A DNA stretch of 64,000 bases from Edaphochlamys debaryana (taxonomy: Eukaryota; Chlorophyta; Chlorophyceae; Chlamydomonadales): positions 1,116,001 through 1,180,000 of the forward strand of contig JAEHOE010000007.1 in assembly GCA_016858145.1 (NCBI GenBank), written 5' to 3'. Of the stretch, positions 45,969-57,812 are shown in pieces; the stretch's first letter is position 1, and the number at the start of each line of letters is the position of its first letter. Position numbers and translations under genes: made by a program. The notes beneath the pieces were generated by a model. It had not been told where the DNA came from. It ran no database searches and saw only the letters and a list, made by a program, of their open reading frames with translations.

Positions 45969-46698
45969 TCTGCCTAGGACGCCTGCCTCCAGGTGAAGAA
46001 CGTCCGCACTTAAGCTGTTTATTACGCTAAAAGGGTGCTGCTTCTGGACTACGTTCCGTGGCGCGTGGCGAAGGCTGGGCCGAAGGGCATGTTCAAACAG
46101 ACAGCGACAGCACTAATCAGATAGCGCTGAACTAGTAACCTAGAACGTGACGATTGTTTAGATGCGGTCGGGGGAAGGGCGCAAGTGTGTGCAGTGCCAC
46201 GCACCCAAGAGAGGAAATCCTTAAACGCGTAGTGTCCAGTGAGACGGGTATGTTCTCTGTATGCCCTCGCTTGTCTGTGAGGTGTGCGTTTAAGGGCAAG
46301 ACTGTTATCTCTGCCGATATCTGTTCTACCCGCGAAACCCCTCTCGTGTTCCCCCCCTCCCACACCCGCCCACACCACCCCGCCCCCTCGCCCACCCACC
46401 CCTGCACCAGCGCCCTCAGCCGCGGCAGCACCCGCCCCTCTACCTTTGACTGCTAACTCCACCTCAACGAATCTCTTTGCTACTTGCATCGACTACCCCG
46501 CCTCAGGGCCTGCTCGCCAGCCTCTTCACACTCTGCCGAGCATGCGTCCATGGCATGGCCGAAACAATCTCTCACAGCGTTCACCTAAAATCAACCCCAA
46601 CAGCCCGCAACCCCAACGCTCCGCACAGACCGCAGAACCCTCCTTTATTTCCTCACGACCCAGATCGCAGCCAGTAGCAACCCGTACGACACCCGCAC
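45969..46698. other. Intergenic: E2 promoter and 3' flank of esterase copy 2
   Basis: The first about 330 bp (to 46300) is nearly duplicated at 51835-52150 and contains the E2 5' flank. It ends in ttctacccgcgaaacccctc, which all three esterase units share. 46401-46440 is an exact copy of part of the oxygenase last exon. No gene was seen. Confidence 0.6.
46401..46440. other. Exact 40-bp fragment of the oxygenase terminal exon
   Basis: Identical to 144-183, which encodes part of EGRVLPRLRALVQG in the 2-oxoglutarate oxygenase 46 kb away. The C-rich flank on one side is also similar. It is absent from the corresponding flanks of copies 1 and 3. Confidence 0.8.
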
Positions 46699-49600
46699 TC
46701 ATCGTACAGCTTCAGTGCACAAGTCCTGTACGACCTTGTCTACCAGCAGTGACCCCGGCGTGCCGTTCCACAGGAAGTGCGCCGAATCGAAAGCCGACTC
46801 CAGCAGGCTCACGGTCGGGAGCCACCAGTCCAGGACCGGCAGTTGAAGCTTCGTAAACAGGTCGTCTGCGGGTGAAGCGCGAGGTCGGGAAACGATATCC
46901 ACGTGGTCAATGTGGTGCCATGGGCATGGCCACGTTCAAGTAACCCACCCCCGGGTGCCGTGCCCAGTAGCCGTACGCGCGCACCCCACTCACGCGCAAT
47001 CTGGTTGTACGCCTCGAAGGTTCGCGGCATGCGTAGGTCGTGGCAGCCGGGGCGCAGGCTGTTGTCTCGAAGGAGCGTGGAGGGGGCCGTGACCCAAACC
47101 ACCCGCACGCCCGTCTGCGCTACGGCCGCCATGGCATCGGCAAATGCTTCCATGACGGGGATGAAACTCTGAAGGTTGGCCAATCGAGCGTCAGTCAACT
47201 GCCAGGCAGCAAAACCTGCAGGGCACGGAAGGCAGGCAGGCAGGCAGGCTTGAGCGGACCGGGCGGGGACGTTGGGACGCACGTGCAGTCCCGCCGGCGG
47301 TTGGGCATGTACGGTAGATAGGAGGACCTCCATCGGCCGCCCATGTATCGCCCCTCCCGCCCCGCCCCACCCCCACCGACGCCCCCTAGGCCCACACCCA
47401 ACAACCCGCCCGCCCCAGATGGGCCGCGCAACTCACTGGCATACACAACGCTGCAATCCTTGAATCTGCCCGGGATGTCCTTGATGCTTAATTCTCCAAA
47501 CACGTCTTTGATGTAGTGGACCTGTGAAGAAAGTGCAGGCCGGCCGGCTTAACAGAATCAGAGTGCGGACACACATGCGCGCTTTGGGACTTCCGCAGGA
47601 GTGCACCCATAGCAAGGCAAGCGTGGTATATACCCGCAGCAAGCCAACCCACATTCTCCATTTTAAGCTCGACCATCTTCACTTTATCCTGAGGGGGCGT
47701 GTCGAAACGAGGAAGGGTCAGGGTGGAGGGAGGGTGCGTGGAGGATGCGCGGGGGGCTCTGTGGTGCGCTGCCGTGGTGGTGCTTAGGGGGGGTTGATGA
47801 GATTGATGGGGCACGACCCTTTAGTCCCTTGCTTTTGCGCAGCCAACCTTGTCCCTTTGTCCACAGCATGCCATCCTTAGCCTCACCAGAGCCTCGGAGC
47901 CGTAGGGCTTGAGCTCGTCCCCAGCCTTGCTGTCCGACCTGTGCGTTCAGAGAGAAGTGCGGGGTATGGTTGTCTACACCAGGCACTGTGCCGTGTGAAC
48001 GCCCACAAGACGACGAACGGTGCACTCACCAGAGCTGGAGCGCCCTCGCCAGGTACCGCATGTGAGAGTCTGCACGTGTTTGAGCGCGGATGGGAAGGGA
48101 AGTGACGGACCGAGGGCAGCACACTCCCGCTGACACACCAGCCAGCAGAGCCCCGCCAGACCCCTGCCCATGTTTGCATGCATGGCCCCGAGAGCGCGCG
48201 CACCTCCTACTGTGCACATGCGCTTTCCGGTCACGAGCCATCTGTCGAGGCATGGCCTCCGCTCGACCAAGTGGTGGTGTTCGGGCGGCTGGCAGCCGTG
48301 GGGCACCCACCTGCCCAGCACAGCACGTGCAGATTGGGGCGGCGTCAGCTGTGCATTCTGCTTGCCAGGATGGACGCAGCAGGGAAGCTACTGCGCGCTA
48401 CTGCTGCTCAGACTGGCCTCAACCACCCGGCACTTGGCTGCAGAGTACGGCTACATGCACAGCAATTCCTCATGGCCAGCTCAGTGTGCCACCCACCGCA
48501 TGGACGTCCGCCAGTGGGGCGTGTTGAACAGGCGCCCCGGTGCTTCCGTACGGTCACAGGTCCGCATCTTGTTCCTCTCGTCCGTGGGTCGGTAGTAGCA
48601 CAGCGCTGCCAGCTCCGCCACCTCGGGCGCAGGCCACCGCGTAAAGGCCCAGTAGCCCGGTGCCAACCCGGTGGCTGGGCAGGGCGGCCCCGCCGCTTTG
48701 GGTGCAGCGTGTTTCTTGGGCGTGACGGCCTTGAACAGGTCCGTAAAGGGCTTGGGGTCCAAGGACCACTGCACTCTGAGGGGTCCGCCCAGGGAGTGGA
48801 TCACGAGGTACCCGAGCCTGCGTGGGTGTGGAGAGCGAGGGAGGGGGATTCCGGGGTTGAGGCACTCGCTCGATCGCCCCTTGCTAGCCAAGCTGCGTGC
48901 GTGATCGAGGCGAGGGATTGAAGGCGGGGGAAGTAAGCAGCAGGCAGGACGCAGGACGCAATCACACCCACCATGGGAACGGCTGCATGTGGTCGGGGTC
49001 TGGGAGCACGCCGCAGCTCGACTGCAGATCGCAGAAGCTGAAATTTCGGCTCTGAAGCGACACCTGAATGAGGTGCGGACCCGCCTCCTGCCAGGGGTAT
49101 ATGAGGCAGGTAGCAGGTGAGACCTGGAAGGGTCACTGCACCCGCCCGGCCCGCAACCCCCACGCACGCACCGCATACCCACACCCCCAAGCTTGAGCCC
49201 GGCCATGCATGCCGCCCACAAACCCAACCATAACGGCACCCACGCACCTTGCCCATGTGCACCTCCGCCCTGACCCGGCCCGGTCCGCAGTACTGGGTGC
49301 GCAGGACGTGCACGCCCGCGGGCCCCACATAGCGCACGTACAGGATGGGGATGCGGCCCCCTGCTAGGGGGGGCCACGTGACCTCCACTACGGCGGTCCC
49401 CTTGGGCCCATGGGGCACGCCTCCCGAAAGGTTGAACCCCGCCGAGAGGAGGCTGTCCCCTAGCTTCAAGGCTGATCGCTTGCAGGAGCTGGGCGACGTG
49501 TCGTACAGAGTGGTGGAACCCTCCGCCGTGTTGTTGGCCCAGCGGCCTTGGCACGTGAGGTTTGAGCTTGTCAGTAGTGCTGCGGGAACGGGGGGTTGGG

Positions 49601-50064
49601 GTGGCGGGTGAAAGAGCAGGGGGACATGTGAACAACGAACTGGTACCCGGGAGAGGGTGTGTGTGTGTGGCGGGTGAAAGACACGGGACACGACGGTATG
49701 AACAGAGAGGTGGACCGCCATGACACGGGCGCCGGCTCGCTGCGAGGCGCGCCCTGCTCGGTTGCTTAGGTTCTCGGGGTTGCATGATCACATCACGTTC
49801 TATACTTCATAGGGCTCGTGGACATGGGAAGTCTGGCAGCTTGGACCGACCCGCAGCGCATGCAAGCATCCGTCCATCGACGAACTCACCCCGGGCCGAA
49901 GCCACGCCGACTGAGTCACTAGATGTGGGCTCTTCTACTAGGCGGTCGCGGGCGAGTCTGCGTCCCCTGGAAGCGCGGCGGTCGCCGGTCTGAGGCAAAG
50001 GCGCGACGGCACCGACCAAGGCCGCGGCGACGATGAGCAGCAGACGCCAGCTCATCATGGTCAT
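46699..50064 (-). CDS. Secreted GDS-motif acyl-esterase-like protein, copy 2
   Basis: Same exon structure as copy 1, with corresponding splice sites conserved where checked. The signal peptide begins MTMMSWRLLLIVAAALVGA. The nucleophile motif GDSHMR is split across two exons exactly as in copy 1 (second part near 48055-48070). The C-terminal exon keeps the Asp/His pair as FDSAHF. Exons such as IPVMEAFADAMAAVAQTG are identical in all three copies, while introns have drifted. Versus copy 1 the tail ends CTEAVR instead of CPAAA, and one intron carries about 110 bp (48350-48475) shared only with copy 3. No disabling change was seen, so it is judged functional. An upstream in-frame ATG at 50124 is less likely because it precedes the signal peptide by 20 polar residues. 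Confidence 0.82.
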
Positions 50065-50913
50065 GAGAATGCAGTGCTTCACGAAGTGTTTACGCGTCGG
50101 CAAGTGCGTGCGGTTTGGATGCACTGTGGGGTCATTTCCGTACGAAGTTGGAGTTCCGCCTCCACCCCAGCTTCCACCAGGCGGCGACGTCCACTAAGCT
50201 GCTCAGCTACGCTGGCATGCTAATCAACCTGCATCGCGACTTCTGCAAACAGCGCTTCGCGCGGCGCGGGGCGCGACCGTGAGAAGTTTAACGGCCGTTC
50301 CACACCTGGCGGTGTGGACAGGTGTGGACGGACACCAACGCACGCGCGAACGCGGTTGGCTTGCCTCTTGAGGGCAGAGAGCGCGACACCAACACACCTC
50401 GGAAGTCGGGCACCGTGAAAGCTGTCGGACATGTAAGGCCATCTTCGGGTTCGCCCCCGGCACGCCGCCAGTTTGCCCGCGCAAGACGGATGCGGGATTA
50501 CCTGCCGTGTAAATAGGGACACAGCAAATGCGTCGCTTCGCTCGGCATGCAAAAGGTCATGTCGAACGACACGACCGATGTGACTCGCATTGACATGGTG
50601 GGACCGGCGCCCCCCAAGCACTACAAGAAGGGGACCCTCACACCTGCTCGCTCGCACTGGCTGCCAGGCCGTCGTCAACGGATCGTGATCATCCATCGAA
50701 GCCCACCTAACCGGCTGATGAAGCCCACACGGTTGACACTGGGTCACTGGGGGTTGACATGACACGCCAATTGATACTGGTCATCCGGTCACCAGGTCAT
50801 CCGGTCACCCCGTTACATCTGCCCTCCTCGCTGACCTCCTCCTTGTACGCCTTCCGGCCCCCTCCTCCTGTCCATGGCCCCCTGTGCCCCTGTTGCCCTG
50901 CCCCTGAACCGAC
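50065..50913. other. Intergenic: esterase copy 2 promoter region
   Basis: Homologous to the 5' flanks of copies 1 and 3 up to about 50720. A short direct repeat ggtcatccggtcacc occurs twice at about 50780-50812, just before similarity to the E2 gene resumes. The region corresponding to E2 exon 7 is absent. Confidence 0.55.
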
Positions 50914-51834
50914 CTGGGCGGGCGAGTAGACGTTGGGGGTGCTCAGGAGCTCCTGAATGGGGGGGAGGGGGTGTGGGGGGCAGAGGTGTGGGAGGAGGAC
51001 AGCGACCAACACACGGCAGGGCCCTGGCGTCCGGGCGGCTGCAGTCCCACCCGGCTCGAGTAATGTCATAACGAACGACCCCACTGGCATCCCCTGCCCA
51101 CCTCCCTTCCCCTCCCCCTCCACAATGCAAGCCACCTCCCCGACACCCGCCTCTCGCCCTCCCCATCCCCCACCCCACTCGCCTGCGTGAGCGTTATGCT
51201 GGGCGCCCACTGCCCCCCCAGGTCGGAGTCGCTGCTCAGCAGGGAGAGGCACACCCGCCCGCTGGGGTAGACGTTGCTGCGGGGGAGCGGGCGGGGGCAG
51301 GCAGTGCAAGGGCGAGGGGCACGGGCAGAGCGGGGAGAGCACGTGGGCGGCGGGAAAGGGCAGGACACGAGGGGCAGGAAGGGAGCAGAACCGGAGGGAA
51401 AGGGGGGTGCGCAGTGAAGGGGGAGAGGGTGCACAGTGGATGGGGGGCAGAGCGCGGCGGCAGGTGGCTGGGCGAGTACGGTATGGGTGGGTTGTCCCAG
51501 GGGTGAGGTGTGATCGACGCTCCACAACTCAGGATTTGGCACTCACCGTCCGCCCGCGTGGCTGGCTTAGCGACGAACCCGTACGGCCTGAGAGCAGTGA
51601 CAAGGAGTGGGAGCAACGGCACACACGATGGCGCAGGGTTACGTCGCGGGGTGACCCGAGGCCCGATGTCCGCACCCGCGGGCCACCCCTTCTACCGGCC
51701 AGAACCCCGCCTACCGCCCGACGCATGAGTCAACGCCGTGCGCCCTGCACTGTCCCCCACCTGGCCAGTCCGCACCTTTCTTTGCGGAAGCGCTTCCGCT
51801 CTTCGAGAAGGCGCTGGTCGGCCATCCCGGCCAT
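50914..51834 (-). pseudogene. Broken UBC9-like E2 copy
   Basis: Exons 1 (51776-51834), 2 (51547-51587) and 5 (51183-51276, with Cys in SGRVCLSLL) are intact and have good splice sites. Exons 3 and 4 are missing through one internal deletion: sequence equivalent to 44760 joins sequence equivalent to about 45520. Exon 6 has lost its first 15-18 bases (LLKGI replaced by a G-rich run). Exon 7 with the C-terminal helices is absent. The remnant cannot encode an E2 fold. It was duplicated with the esterase unit from the intact gene at 43772-45968. Confidence 0.88.
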
Positions 51835-52477
51835 TCTGCCTAGGACGCCTGCCTCCAGGTGAAGAACGTCCGCACTTAAGCTGTTTATTACACTAAAAGG
51901 GTGCTGCTTCTGGACTATGTTCCGTGGCGCGTGGCGAAGGCTGGGCCGAAGCGCAGGTTCAAACAGACAGCGACAGCACTAATCAGATAGCGCTTAACTA
52001 GTAATGCGAAGATTGCTACGATGCGGTCAGGGGAAGGGCGCAAAAGTGTGCAGTGCCTACGCACCGAACAGGGGAAATCCTTAAAAGCGTAGTGTCCAGT
52101 GAGACTGGTATGTTCTCTGTATGCCCTGGCTTGTCTGTGAAGGCAAGAGCGTTCCCTGGCAGTACCTGTTCTACCCGCGAAACCCCTCTCGTGACCTTCC
52201 GCCCCGGTCTTCCCCCCCCGCCCCGGTCCCCTCGCCAGTTGAACCTCGTCCCCCTTCCTCTCCTCACTCCCGCGACTGGTCTACCTGCTTGAAGCTCTTG
52301 TAGCCTGCTCTACTTGCACTGACTGTCCCGCCTCAGGGCCTGCCCGCCAGCATCCGCCATGGCTTGGCATGGCCTGTTGTCGTGGGTCCCTGTGGTCCCA
52401 GAAGCCTCGCTCCGCACCGACATCCTCTACCTCTCTACGACCCACATCCGATCCAGAGATCTTCACGGCGCCCGCAC
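51835..52477. other. Intergenic: 5' flank of the E2 pseudogene and 3' flank of esterase copy 3
   Basis: The first about 315 bp is almost identical to 45969-46300. The rest is unique apart from the shared ttctacccgcgaaacccctctcgtg junction. No gene was seen. Confidence 0.6.
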
Positions 52478-55400
52478 TCATCGTACAGCTTCAGTGCACA
52501 AGTCCTGTACGACCTTGTCTACCAGCAGTGACCCCGGCGTGCCGTTCCAAAGGAAGTGCGCCGAATCGAAAGCCGCCTCCAGCAGGCTCACGGTCGGGAG
52601 CCACCAGTCCAGGACCGGCAGCTGCAGCTTCGTGAACAGGCCGTCTGTGGGTTAAGCGGGAAGTCAGGACCGACATACACGATGTCAAGGTACCGTACTG
52701 CAATTGCATCGCCTCATTCCCATGCAACTTAGCCCACGGGGTGCCCAGTAGCCGTGCGCGCGCACCCACTCACGCGCAATCTGGTTGTACGCCTCGAAGG
52801 TGCGTGGCATGCGCAGGTCGTGGCAGCCGGGGCGCAGGCTGTTGTCTCGAAGGAGCGTGGAGGGGGCCGTGACCCAAACCACCCGCACGCCCGTCTGCGC
52901 TACGGCCGCCATGGCATCGGCAAATGCTTCCATGACGGGCATGAAGTTCTGAATGTTGGCCAAGTTAGATTCAGTCAACTGCCAGGCACCGAAGCCTGCG
53001 GGGTATGACAGGCATGCAGGCAGCCAGGCTTTAGCGGGCGGCGGAGCGTGGGCAGGGGGGCGTTCAGTCCCCGCTTTGCGGCTGGGCATGGCAGAAGGAT
53101 CTCCGTCGGGCGGCGCAGGTGTGCATGCGGCTGGGCGGCCCGCGGGTCCTGGCAAGTCCTTCAGGACTACAACCAGCATGTCACGCACAACCAAGCGCCT
53201 CTATGCCCCCGACTACGCCGGGTGTACTACGCTCCCCCCTTACGCCCCTCCCTCCCCTCCCGCCCCTTACTTGCCCCCACCAGCGCTCCCTAAGCCCACA
53301 CCCAACAACCCGCCCGCCCCAGATGGGCAGCGCAACTCACTGGCGTACACCACGCTGCACTCGTTGAACCTGCCCGGGATGTCCTTGATGCTGGATTCTC
53401 CAAACACGTCTTTGATGTAGTGGACCTGCGCGGTTAGTGCAGGCCGCCTTTGCAGAGTCAGTGTGCGTACTACATGCACAGTGTGGGCAATTCGCAACGT
53501 GCAGCTATCGCGGTGCGCAGCCCGCTGCCCAACCCCCCGCTAGTTGCAGACAAGAGCGAGCGCGGTTAATGCCCGCAGCAAGCCAACCCACATTCTCCAT
53601 TTCAAGCTCGACCATCTTCACTTTATCCTGAGGCCATGCGGCGGAACGAGGGAGGGAAGAGTGGAGGGGGGTGGGAGGATGCGCGGGGGGCTCTGTGGTG
53701 CGCTCGCCGGTGGTGCTTAGGGGGGGTTGATGGGATTGATGGGGCACGACCCTTTAGTCCCTTGCTTTTGCGCAGCCAACCTTGTCCCTTTGTCCACAGC
53801 ATGCCATCCTTAGCCTCACCAGAGCCTCAGAGCCGTAGGGCTTGAGCTCATCCCCAGCCTTGCTGTCCGACCTGTGCGGGTATACACGGTCAACGCCTGG
53901 CGCTGTGTGAACGCCCACAAGACGACGTACGGTGCACTCACCAGAGCTGGAGCGCCCTCGCCAGATACCGCATATGAGAGTCTGCGAGTATTTGAGCGCC
54001 AGATGGGAAGGGAAGTGACGGACCGAGGGCAGCACACTCCCGCAGGAGCCAAGCAGAGCCCCGCCCGGCCCCTGCCCATGTTTGCATGCATGGCCCCGAG
54101 AGCTCACGCACCTCCTACTGTGCACATGCGCTTTCCGTCCGCGAGCCATTTGTCGAGGCATGGCCTCCGCTCGACCAAGTGGTGGTGTTCGGGCGGCTGG
54201 CAGCCGTGGGGCACCCACCTGCCCAGCACAGCACGTGCAGATTGGGGCGGCGTCAGCTGTGCATTCTGCTTGCCAGGATGGACGCAGCAGGGAAGCTACT
54301 GCGCGCTACTGCTGCTCAGACTGGCCTCAACCACCCGGCGCGGGGCTGCAGAGTACGGCTACATGCACAGCAATTCCTCATGGCCTGCTCAGTGTGCCAC
54401 CCACCGCATGGACGTCCGCCAGTGGGGCGTGTTGAACAGGCGCCCCGGTGCTTCCGTACGGTCACAGGTCCGCATCTTGTTCCTCTCGTCCGTGGGTCGG
54501 TAGTAGCACAGCGCTGCCAGCTCCGCCACCTCGGGCGCAGGCCAGCGGGTGAAGGCCCAGTAGCCCGGTGCCAACCCGGTGGCTGGGCAGGGTGGCCCTG
54601 CCGCCTTGGGTGCCGGGTGCTTCTTGGGCGTGACGGCCTTCAACAGGTCCGTAAAGGGCTTGGGGTCCAAGGACCACTGCACTCTGAGGGGTCCGCCCAG
54701 GGAGTGGATCACAAGGTACCCGAGCCTGCGTGGGTGTGGAGAGAGGGGGGGGAAGGGGGGGTAATCAGCAAGGAGGGGGATTACGGGGTTGAGGTAGGTG
54801 CATGCTCGATCGCCGCTTGCCAGCCAAGCAACCCCAGTACCCCACCTACCATGGGAACGGCTGCTTGTGGTCGGGCTTGGGGACTACGCCGCAACTCGAC
54901 TGCAGATCGCAGAAGCTGAAACTCCGGCTCTGAAGCGACACCTGAATGAGGTGCGGACCCGCCTCCTGCCAGGGGTGGATGAAGTGGGTAGCAGGTGAGA
55001 CCTGGAAGGGTCACTGCACGCACCCGCCCGGCCCGCGCGCGCCCGGCCCGAGACCCCCAGTCCCCCACACTTTGCACGGCGCACGCCCAGGCTTAAGCCC
55101 GGCCATGCATGCCGACCACTCAGCCCACCAGTACCCACCTTGCCCATGTGCACCTCCGCCCTGACCCGGCCCGGTCCGCAGTAGTGGGTACGCATGACGT
55201 GCACACCGTTGGGCCCCACATAGCGCACGTACAGGATGGGGATGCGGCCTCCCGCTAGGGGGGGCCACGTGACCTCCACTACGGCGGTCCCCTTGGGCCC
55301 ATGGGGCACGCCTCCCGAAAGATTGAACCCCGCCGAGAGGAGGCTGTCCCCTAGCTTCAAGGCTGATCGCTTGCAGGAGCTCGAGCTGCCAGGTGACGTG

Positions 55401-55976
55401 TCGTACAGAGTGGTCGAGGCCTCCGCCGTGTTGTTGGCCCAGCGACCTTGACACGTGCGGTCGGAAGGTTCTAGTAGGGCTGTGGGAGGGGGAGAAGAGA
55501 GGCGAAACGGGGGAGAGCGGGATTATTCTTGACAACGGAGGTGGTGCCGCGGTGTGTTGGCGTCGCATACGCAAAATGTCTGGGGAACGGGGGGCGGCTC
55601 GAAGAGCGGGGGAACGGCGGGACACGACCGGCTCAAAGGTCGAGACATGACATGGTCGCCAGCACGCTGCGAGGCGCGCTCTGTTTGGTGTCTATGATTC
55701 GCAGGATACGTGTGCAAACTATGCTGATAGCTTCAGGGCCTCGTGTACCTGGGAAGTCGGACCGACCCGCAGCGCAGGCAAGCATCCATCCATCGACAAT
55801 CACTCACCCCGGGCCGAAGCCACGCCAATTAAGTCACTAGATGTAGGCTCCTCTACTAGGTGGTCGCGGGCGAGTCTGCGTCCCCTGAGAGCGCGCCGGT
55901 CGCCGTTCTGAGGCAAAGGCGCGACGGCACCGACCAAGGTCGCGGCGACGATGAGCAGTAGACACCAGGTCATCAT
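52478..55976 (-). CDS. Secreted GDS-motif acyl-esterase-like protein, copy 3
   Basis: Same exon plan as copies 1 and 2. The start codon equivalent to that of the other copies has become GTG, so translation should begin two codons later at 55976 (MMTWCLLLIVAATLVGA), which still gives a good signal peptide. GDSHMR is encoded across the same intron (second part near 53965-53980), and the C-terminal FDSAHF pair is kept. A two-codon expansion (SSSSCKRSALK region, about 55375-55395) adds serines next to a conserved Cys. It shares the 110-bp intron segment (about 54258-54385) with copy 2. No stop or frameshift was seen in the conserved exons, so it is judged functional. Confidence 0.8.
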
Positions 55977-57038
55977 GGTCACCAGAACGCAGTGTTCTAA
56001 AACGCGTGTATGCATCGGCAAGTGCGTGAGCTGTGGATACACTGCTGTGGGGTCAATTTCCGTACGAAGATGGATTTCCGCCTCCACCTAGCTTCCGCCA
56101 CGCCGCGACGTGTTCTAAGCTGCTCAGCTCAGTGACCCGCAGCCATCCTTGCATCACGGCGGCTGCAAACAGCGCTTCGCGCGGCGCGGGGTGCCTCCGC
56201 AAGAAGTTTGACGGTCATTCCGCTTGGACAGGTGTGGACAGGTGTGGACGGACACTCACGCGCGCGCGAATGCGCTTGGCTTGCCGCTCGAGTGCAGAGA
56301 CAGATACACCAACACACCTCGGAAGTCGGGCACTTGAAAGTCGTCGGACATGTAAGGCCATCTTCGGGTTCGCCCGCGGCACGCCGCCCGTTTGCCCGCG
56401 CAAGACGAATACAGAATGAGCAGTCTTGTCTTTGGGAGCCGGATACGCCACAAGCGCGGCTCTGGCGCGGCATACGAAAGGTCTAGTCGATTGACAAGAC
56501 CGGTGGTCACGTCAATTGACACAATTGGTGGAACTTCGTGGGGAATGGCTCGTGCGTCTTGCCGGGGACGGCCAGGGCCTAACGTTACACGGGCGGCAAG
56601 GTGAGGACCCCGACGCCCCCCAACACAACAAGGGGATCCTCAACAGCATGCCGGTAACGCTAGCATGCCAGGCCATGCGCAGCTTCAGAGTCCGCGAAGC
56701 TAAGACGTGCCCTGGGGCAACACCACCTCCCAACCGCCGCTCCCGTTGCTGTACGACCCATAGTCAGCTGTACATCAGTACGGTGGTCCCGCTCAGCCCC
56801 GCTCAGCCTCGCTCTGCCGCCAGCTTCCTGCCGTGTAACCTTCGCAGCCTCGCCTCCTCCCCCGCGCCTTCCCCCGCGCCACCGACTGCGAGAGGGCCTC
56901 AGGTGGGCCTAGGGACCCGGGTCGGACCTCGACTGGAACACATGGCCGACGGCACACTTCCCCCCTCTCCCCCCCGCCCCCTCCCCTCCCCCCCGCCCCC
57001 TCCCTCGTCCCCCCCCGACTAGGTCGACCCCCTCAAGC
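55977..57038. other. Intergenic: esterase copy 3 promoter region and right edge of array
   Basis: Similarity to the other esterase 5' flanks continues to about 56660, with decay after about 56450. From 56660 the sequence is unique and ends in a C-rich tract (56955-57020). No gene was seen. Confidence 0.5.
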
Positions 57039-57812
57039 TCACACCCCGGCTTGCTGCACCTCCCACAGCCCCCCCGTAGCACACGACAGCGCATCCGCCA
57101 CCACCGCCGTCTCCTCCGCCTCCGCCGCGCCACCGCCCCACACCCAGCCGCCGCCCCGCCACGCCGCCGGCAGCCCGGCCCGCGCGCCCTCCCGCTCGTC
57201 CCCCTCAGCCGCGGCCGCACCCGCGCCCTCAGTCCCGCCCTCGCCTGGCCCCATGCCGGCCAACTGACGGTGGCGGCGGCGGCCGGGCAGGGCCAGCACC
57301 ACCTTCTTGTCGACGCCCATTGCCGCCAGCAGCATCGCCACCGCCGCCTCCGCCAGCGCCGCCGGCGGCGGGCCCTCCGGCGCTGCCGCCGCCGCCACCT
57401 CCGGCGCCGCCACCGCCACGACCACGTGCCTCCCCGCGTCAAGGAACGGCGCCGCCCGACGGAAGCAGCCCAGCTGGAACAGACCCGACGGCGGCAGCGC
57501 CGCCGCCGCCGCCGCCGCCTTCTTCCCGCTGCCTGGCGGCGCCGCCAGGACCACTGCCGCCGGCGCTCCACCCTCAACCTCCAGCTCCGCCGGGCCCGCC
57601 GGCTCCAGCGCCGCCGCCGCCCAGGGCGCCTCCGCCATGACGGCGGCGGCGTCGGCGGCGGCCGCCGCCGTCAGCGGCCCGAACAGGAACGTCGCCGCCG
57701 CCAGGGCGCCGCGGAGCAGCAGCTCCTCCGCCTCCGCCAGATCTCCCGCCAGGGCGGCGGCGGAGGCGGCGGAGTGGATGTGGTCGGGGGTGGTGGCCCC
57801 TGTCAGGGCCAT
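57039..57812 (-). CDS. Alanine-rich protein of unknown function
   Basis: A single open frame of 257 codons with strong coding bias: Ala is placed at GCC/GCG codons, hydrophobic and charged residues alternate in a structured way, and the opposite strand is degenerate. It opens MALTGATTPDHIHSAASAAAL and has a plausible helix LAGDLAEAEELLLRGALAAA, a hydrophobic segment KKVVLALPGRRRHRQLAG and the end CATGGLWEVQQAGV. I recognise no family. The ATG is preceded two codons upstream by an in-frame TAG, but that TAG follows a pyrimidine-rich run and could be a splice acceptor, so an additional 5' exon at 57850-58140 cannot be excluded. It lies just downstream of the phosphoglycerate mutase gene on the same strand. 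Confidence 0.55.
   Translation of the reverse strand: MALTGATTPDHIHSAASAAALAGDLAEAEELLLRGALAAATFLFGPLTAAAAADAAAVMAEAPWAAAALEPAGPAELEVEGGAPAAVVLAAPPGSGKKAAAAAAALPPSGLFQLGCFRRAAPFLDAGRHVVVAVAAPEVAAAAAPEGPPPAALAEAAVAMLLAAMGVDKKVVLALPGRRRHRQLAGMGPGEGGTEGAGAAAAEGDEREGARAGLPAAWRGGGWVWGGGAAEAEETAVVADALSCATGGLWEVQQAGV

Larger units (their letters stand above)
38020..56660. repeat. Tandem segmental duplication: three esterase units with an interspersed E2 gene
   Basis: Three units are similar across exons, introns and flanks: about 38020-42400, 45960-50720 and 51830-56660. Their right ends share the sequence around caccaagcactacaagaagggg. Left flanks of units 2 and 3 share about 300 bp that also form the 5' flank of the E2 gene and of its pseudogene copy. 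Units 2 and 3 share intron features absent from unit 1, so they separated last. Confidence 0.85.
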
